8,147 bases of DNA, taken from assembly GCA_910587905.1 (NCBI GenBank), contig CAJUOF010000274.1, forward strand, positions 1-8,147, given 5' to 3'. Below, in pieces: positions 5,541-8,147 of the stretch (position 1 is its first letter; every line of letters begins with the position of its first letter). Below the pieces are notes generated by a model, which did not search any database, was not told the origin of the DNA, and worked only from the letters and a program-made list of their open reading frames with translations. The DNA is from an uncultured Lachnospiraceae bacterium. GTDB lineage: Bacteria; Bacillota_A; Clostridia; Lachnospirales; Lachnospiraceae. Made by a program: the position numbers and the translations under genes.

Positions 5541-6404
5541 TCAATATAGAAAATAAAATGTGTAGCTTCCGCCTCCGTTGTCCCGCACATAGATGGTAAA
5601 GCAGGAAATCTGCGGGCCTCCATAGGAGGCGACCATGGACGGCATGGAGGTTACATAGCCGTGCAGGGCCTGTTTGAGCCGCTCTCCCTGGAAGGAAGCC
5701 GAGGCTGTAACCGGCGAGGCCCAGGAGCAGGTATCCGGCGTACAGGGAATCCCGTCATCCTCCGTGACATGGGTAAGTCCCAGCCCTTCACCGATGGAGA
5801 TTAATTCCTGGCGGATCGCCCCGATGTCAAAGTCCTGATCGTAGATGGACTTCGGCTTTGGCGGCTCTGTCTCCTCTGGCACAGGAGCAGGAGGCTCAGT
5901 CGGGACAGGCGGCTCTGTGGCAGGCGGCTCCGTCTCCGCAGAGGACCCGGAAACCGGCACTTCTTGTTCCACAGGCCCTGCCGGTCCGGCTGCCGATGTC
6001 CCCGTCTTTCCGAACACCTCCGGGGAATGTTTTGTTTCTGCCGGCTCCGGCGCCCAAAGCTGCTTCTCCCTCCCCTTTTCCGCTGTACTGCCCTCTGATC
6101 CTGCCCGCCCATCAGAAGAATGTCCGGTATCTCTTTTTTCTGCCGTCAAACTCTCCTCTATTTCCGGAACTGCTTTTGTTTCCGACCGGGAATCCGTTTC
6201 CGGGGCCTCGGCATCCTTCTCTGGCCGCATACGTTCTGGAGAAGCCACAGTGCGTTCCCGACTGTCCGGGAATCTCTCGCCCACTGCCGTCTCCCGCACC
6301 GTCAGGGTTCCTCCGTCTGTCCCCTTCTGGCGGCCCCCGCACCCGACAGGTGCAAGGAAAAGCATACTGACAAGGGCTGTGGCAACTGCCTCTTTCGTTT
6401 TCAT
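5541..6404 (-). CDS. Exported putative lipoprotein with TEPP-rich stalk; function unknown
   Basis: I do not recognise a named family for this 287-residue protein. It starts MKTKEAVATALVSMLFLAPVGC, a short signal peptide ending in a Cys at 22. The box before the Cys (Pro-Val-Gly) is not canonical because position -3 is Pro, so lipid attachment is likely but not certain. Residues 23-157 are rich in Glu, Pro, Ser, Thr, Ala and Gly and look disordered. A stalk with four Thr-Glu-Pro-Pro motifs (158-182) follows. The last ~104 residues look folded and contain Cys221, Cys226 (IPCTPDTCSW) and Cys268, ending in strands TIYVRDNGGGSYTFYF. This suggests a small disulphide-bearing domain held away from the membrane. 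The ATG at 6404 is chosen over the in-frame ATG at 6431 because AAAGGAGA lies nine bases upstream and the signal peptide begins there. It precedes the giant adhesin gene, with a terminator-like hairpin between. Confidence 0.8.
   Translation of the reverse strand: MKTKEAVATALVSMLFLAPVGCGGRQKGTDGGTLTVRETAVGERFPDSRERTVASPERMRPEKDAEAPETDSRSETKAVPEIEESLTAEKRDTGHSSDGRAGSEGSTAEKGREKQLWAPEPAETKHSPEVFGKTGTSAAGPAGPVEQEVPVSGSSAETEPPATEPPVPTEPPAPVPEETEPPKPKSIYDQDFDIGAIRQELISIGEGLGLTHVTEDDGIPCTPDTCSWASPVTASASFQGERLKQALHGYVTSMPSMVASYGGPQISCFTIYVRDNGGGSYTFYFLY
5859..5933 (-). repeat. Short TEPP motif repeat in the lipoprotein stalk
   Basis: Residues 158-182 contain four Thr-Glu-Pro-Pro units at 158, 163, 169 and 179, with Ala, Val-Pro and Ala-Pro-Val-Pro-Glu-Glu spacers. 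On the plus strand this appears as repeated GGCGGCTC-like units. Such Pro/Glu repeats act as extended spacers across the cell wall in Gram-positive surface proteins. The copy number may vary by slippage. Confidence 0.7.
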
Positions 6405-6413
6405 AAGACCATC

Positions 6414-6421
6414 TCTCCTTT
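6414..6421 (-). promoter_or_regulatory. Ribosome binding site deciding the lipoprotein start
   Basis: The minus strand reads AAAGGAGA, ending nine bases before the ATG at 6404. It supports starting at MKTKEAV, which puts the signal peptide at the N-terminus, over the upstream in-frame ATG at 6431. Confidence 0.7.
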
Positions 6422-6488
6422 CGTTTACCACAAGGATACCGGTACTTCCGGAAAAGTCCAGAGAGAATGGGAACTTTCTGAAAAAAAC

Positions 6489-6866
6489 TCACATCGTCTG
6501 CCAGGCGTTCGTCAGCTCGGAAAAATCCGCCCCTTCCTCTTCCTCCAATCTCTGCTCGTAAGCGGCAAGAACCGCCTCAGAGAGCGCCGCCCTCGCTTGT
6601 GCGGTAATGGGATGGCAGATATCGCTGTACTGGGTCCTTCCCTCTTTTTCATACCGGTTCTGGGGCATGGAAACAAACAGTCCCTTTTCCGAATCGACCA
6701 CCTTGAGTCCGTGAATGGCAAAGGCCCCGGCAAGGTTCACACTGGCCGCAGCCCGGACACGGCTCCCCTCCAGATTCACCAGGCGGTCAATCCGCACCGC
6801 CATGGAAGGCAGAGGGGCCGTCTCCTTCTTCTCCGCCTGTTTTTTTACTGGTCTCTTTTCAGACAT
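6489..6866 (-). CDS. spoVG: SpoVG family protein
   Basis: The product has 125 residues. The SpoVG core covers about 22-107: MAVRIDRLVN, RVRAAASVNLAGAFAIHGLKVVDSEKGLFVSMPQ and DICHPITAQAR line up with the well-known Bacillus SpoVG pattern (variable strand, GLFVxMP, DI-HPI). SpoVG is a small site-specific DNA/RNA-binding regulator linked to sporulation, septation and surface-gene expression in Firmicutes. This copy has a basic, lysine-rich N-terminal extension of about 20 residues and an acidic C-terminal tail (LEEEEGADF). Both make it longer than the chromosomal ~97-residue form and are typical of ICE-borne versions. The ATG at 6866 has AAAGGA about ten bases upstream; the Met at residue 22 has no suitable ribosome site. 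It sits 22 bases after the AbrB-like gene and probably shares its transcript. Its target on the element is unknown. Confidence 0.92.
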   Translation of the reverse strand: MSEKRPVKKQAEKKETAPLPSMAVRIDRLVNLEGSRVRAAASVNLAGAFAIHGLKVVDSEKGLFVSMPQNRYEKEGRTQYSDICHPITAQARAALSEAVLAAYEQRLEEEEGADFSELTNAWQTM

Positions 6867-6888
6867 ATTTATTTTTTCCTTTCTCTGC

Positions 6889-7230
6889 TTACAAACACCT
6901 GTCTCCGGCAGGCATTCCCATTCTTCCCGGCTCCTGCCTGGCCTCCTGCCGCTCTGCCCACCGGACAGAGAGATGAAGGAGGGCGGCCCTCTGCTCCTTC
7001 TCCGTAAGGCCGTCTAAGAAATCCTGAAGCGTCACCGCATCCATAGAGCCTTCCTCTTCCACCTCCGGACAGCCGTCGCAAAGCTTCTCCCGCCTCACCA
7101 CCACCGTCCGCCCGTCCTCTGCTTCCGTGAAGGACAGCACATCGTTTCGGGCAAAACCCACCCGTTTGCGAATCTCATAAGGGATAGTGATCCGCCCCAT
7201 CTTGCCAAGGACACGGAACATCTTTGCCAT
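6889..7230 (-). CDS. AbrB/SpoVT-fold DNA-binding regulator
   Basis: The product has 113 residues. Residues 1-49 form a swapped-hairpin AbrB/SpoVT/MazE DNA-binding domain: FRVLGKMGRITIPYEIRKRVGF, then NDVLSF and a second beta hairpin with RTVVVRRE. A Cys-x-x-Cys pair (CDGC, 51-54) and an acidic linker lead to a predicted helix (about 67-95, LQDFLDGLTEKEQRAALLHL). No metal role can be claimed for the single CxxC. Proteins with this fold act as dimers or tetramers on AT-rich promoters, as transition-state regulators or antitoxins. No toxin gene is adjacent, so a regulator of the element's own operon is the better guess. ATG 7230 follows a weak GGGGGTGGGA; Met4 (7221) is an alternative start. It lies 20 bases after the methyltransferase and 22 before spoVG. 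Confidence 0.88.
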   Translation of the reverse strand: MAKMFRVLGKMGRITIPYEIRKRVGFARNDVLSFTEAEDGRTVVVRREKLCDGCPEVEEEGSMDAVTLQDFLDGLTEKEQRAALLHLSVRWAERQEARQEPGRMGMPAGDRCL

Positions 7231-7250
7231 CTATCCCACCCCCGCCTGCT

Positions 7251-8147
7251 TTATCTTTTTATCCTGCACTGCACAATCCTCTCTTTTAAGATTTTTTCAT
7301 ACGCTTCCTCCGCTCTCCCTCCGCCGTCTTCCCCACAAAAGTCAAACAATGTCAACTGGGAAGGTTTTGCCTTCTCCCGCTCATACAGGTCATAGTTGCC
7401 GATCAGCAGCTCTTTAAACTCCTTCCCCGCCTCATACCGCTGCGCCATGGAATGGGGGCGGGAAAAATCAAACAGCGGAAAATCCCTGTAAAGTATCCGG
7501 ATCTCCGGGCAGTCGTTGTAGGAAAGCAGAAACCTCCCCCGGATTCCTGCCAGGGTGTCCTTAAGCCTCCCATGATCCTCCCGTCCAAACTGTGCCACAT
7601 ACATGTCCTCCGTGGAAAAGTAAGGAGGGTCGGCGTAAAAAAACGCATCGGGACGGTCATAATGCCGGATCAGGGCCTCGAAATCCTGATTTTCCACCAC
7701 CACGTTCGCCAGTCGGTCCTGAAGTCCGAAGATCAGGCCGAACAGCTTCCGGATGTCAAAGGGCTGGCAGGCGTAGGATCTCCCGCCGCTGGAATAGCTG
7801 TAACGGAGAAGCTTTAAAAACATGGCCGCACGGCGCACGTCATAATCCTCTGTGATCCGGGTCCGGATCTCCTGTAACTCCTTTGCCTCCGGCGGCGGGA
7901 AAAGGATCTCCGTCAGCTTCAGTTCTTCTGACAGGTACCGTTCGTCAAACTGCTCATTCTCGAAAAACCGCCGGATGGCCTGAAAATCCTCCCTGGAGTT
8001 CAAATGGCAGAAGCCAATCTCCCGGATAGTCGCCATCGTCCGCTCCTTCATGCAGCGGAACAGGTTGGCCAGGTTCCGGTCATAGTCATTGTACACCTCA
8101 AAAGCACAGGTTTCCCGGTTTCCAAGAAGCACGCTTCCGGAGCCTCC
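7251..8147 (-). CDS. D12-class adenine-specific DNA methyltransferase (Dam-like), 5'-truncated by window
   Basis: This enzyme transfers a methyl group from S-adenosylmethionine to adenine N6 in DNA. The visible 298 residues begin GGSGSVLLG, the end of motif I (the usual PFGGSGS cofactor loop), so the true start lies beyond 8147. The GTG at 8132 is an internal Val, not a start. The pattern continues with FEVYNDYDRNLANLF, then RYSYSSGG (about 115-122). The catalytic DPPY follows at 173-176 in YADPPYFSTEDMY, then LLSYNDCPEIR. These identify the MethyltransfD12 family; only about 15-20 N-terminal residues should be missing, judging from the family. The recognition site cannot be read from sequence. 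No restriction enzyme gene is visible, so it is probably an orphan or anti-restriction methylase carried by the element. It stops 20 bases before the AbrB-like gene. Confidence 0.92.
   Translation of the reverse strand, partial: GGSGSVLLGNRETCAFEVYNDYDRNLANLFRCMKERTMATIREIGFCHLNSREDFQAIRRFFENEQFDERYLSEELKLTEILFPPPEAKELQEIRTRITEDYDVRRAAMFLKLLRYSYSSGGRSYACQPFDIRKLFGLIFGLQDRLANVVVENQDFEALIRHYDRPDAFFYADPPYFSTEDMYVAQFGREDHGRLKDTLAGIRGRFLLSYNDCPEIRILYRDFPLFDFSRPHSMAQRYEAGKEFKELLIGNYDLYEREKAKPSQLTLFDFCGEDGGGRAEEAYEKILKERIVQCRIKR

Noticed and set aside
5417..5623. N-terminal extension of the adhesin frame up to an ATG at 5623
   Set aside because: The extension overlaps the end of the lipoprotein gene, passes through the terminator-like hairpin, and would bury the signal peptide at residue 70.
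6481..6487. Run of seven T on the minus strand directly after the spoVG stop, possible terminator
   Set aside because: No stable stem precedes it in the end of spoVG, so an intrinsic terminator cannot be supported.
5845..6561. Plus-strand Gly/Ser-rich frame resembling a low-complexity secreted protein
   Set aside because: It is the reverse complement of the Pro/Glu-rich lipoprotein stalk; the apparent GGSV repeats are just the TEPP codons read backwards.

Overview
The window reads as the right-hand end of a draft contig from a fairly GC-rich gut Clostridia-type Firmicute (Lachnospiraceae or Oscillospiraceae grade). It carries part of an integrative and conjugative element (ICE). All eight supported genes lie on the minus strand and form one tightly packed module. 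Bases 1-51 are not biological: they match the 3' 51 bases of the Illumina TruSeq P5/universal adapter, so the true genomic sequence begins at base 52.

In the direction of transcription (8147 down to 52) the layout is as follows. First comes the C-terminal part of a D12-class (Dam-like) adenine DNA methyltransferase, cut by the window edge. Next are an AbrB/SpoVT-fold regulator and a SpoVG-family protein, then an exported, probably lipid-anchored protein with a Thr-Glu-Pro-Pro stalk. After a structured leader comes a giant LPXTG-type surface protein of 1478 residues. It has a signal peptide, a Cys-Gln thioester domain, about eight CnaB/SpaA-like domains, two VaFE repeats, a VPLTG sorting motif and a membrane anchor. 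A DUF4406 protein and a small three-hydrophobic-segment DUF3852 protein (VirB2-like topology) follow, both coupled by 4-base ATGA overlaps. Last is the first 68 codons of a VirB6/TrbL-like (CD1112-type) mating-channel protein, interrupted by the adapter.

Taken together, the module pairs DNA modification and small transition-state-type regulators with secreted surface proteins and the start of the type IV secretion genes. A plausible reading (inference) is that the giant thioester/CnaB protein is a cell-wall-anchored adhesin expressed with the transfer apparatus. It could help the donor hold a recipient or a host surface. The neighbouring small genes belong to the conserved transfer backbone seen in related Clostridia elements.

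No intergenic gap exceeds about 125 bases. The noncoding sequence of interest is the 124-base leader before the giant surface protein gene (a terminator-like hairpin plus alternative base-pairing) and a perfect 10-bp GC hairpin just before the virB6-like gene. No tRNA, rRNA, CRISPR array, insertion sequence or att site was seen.
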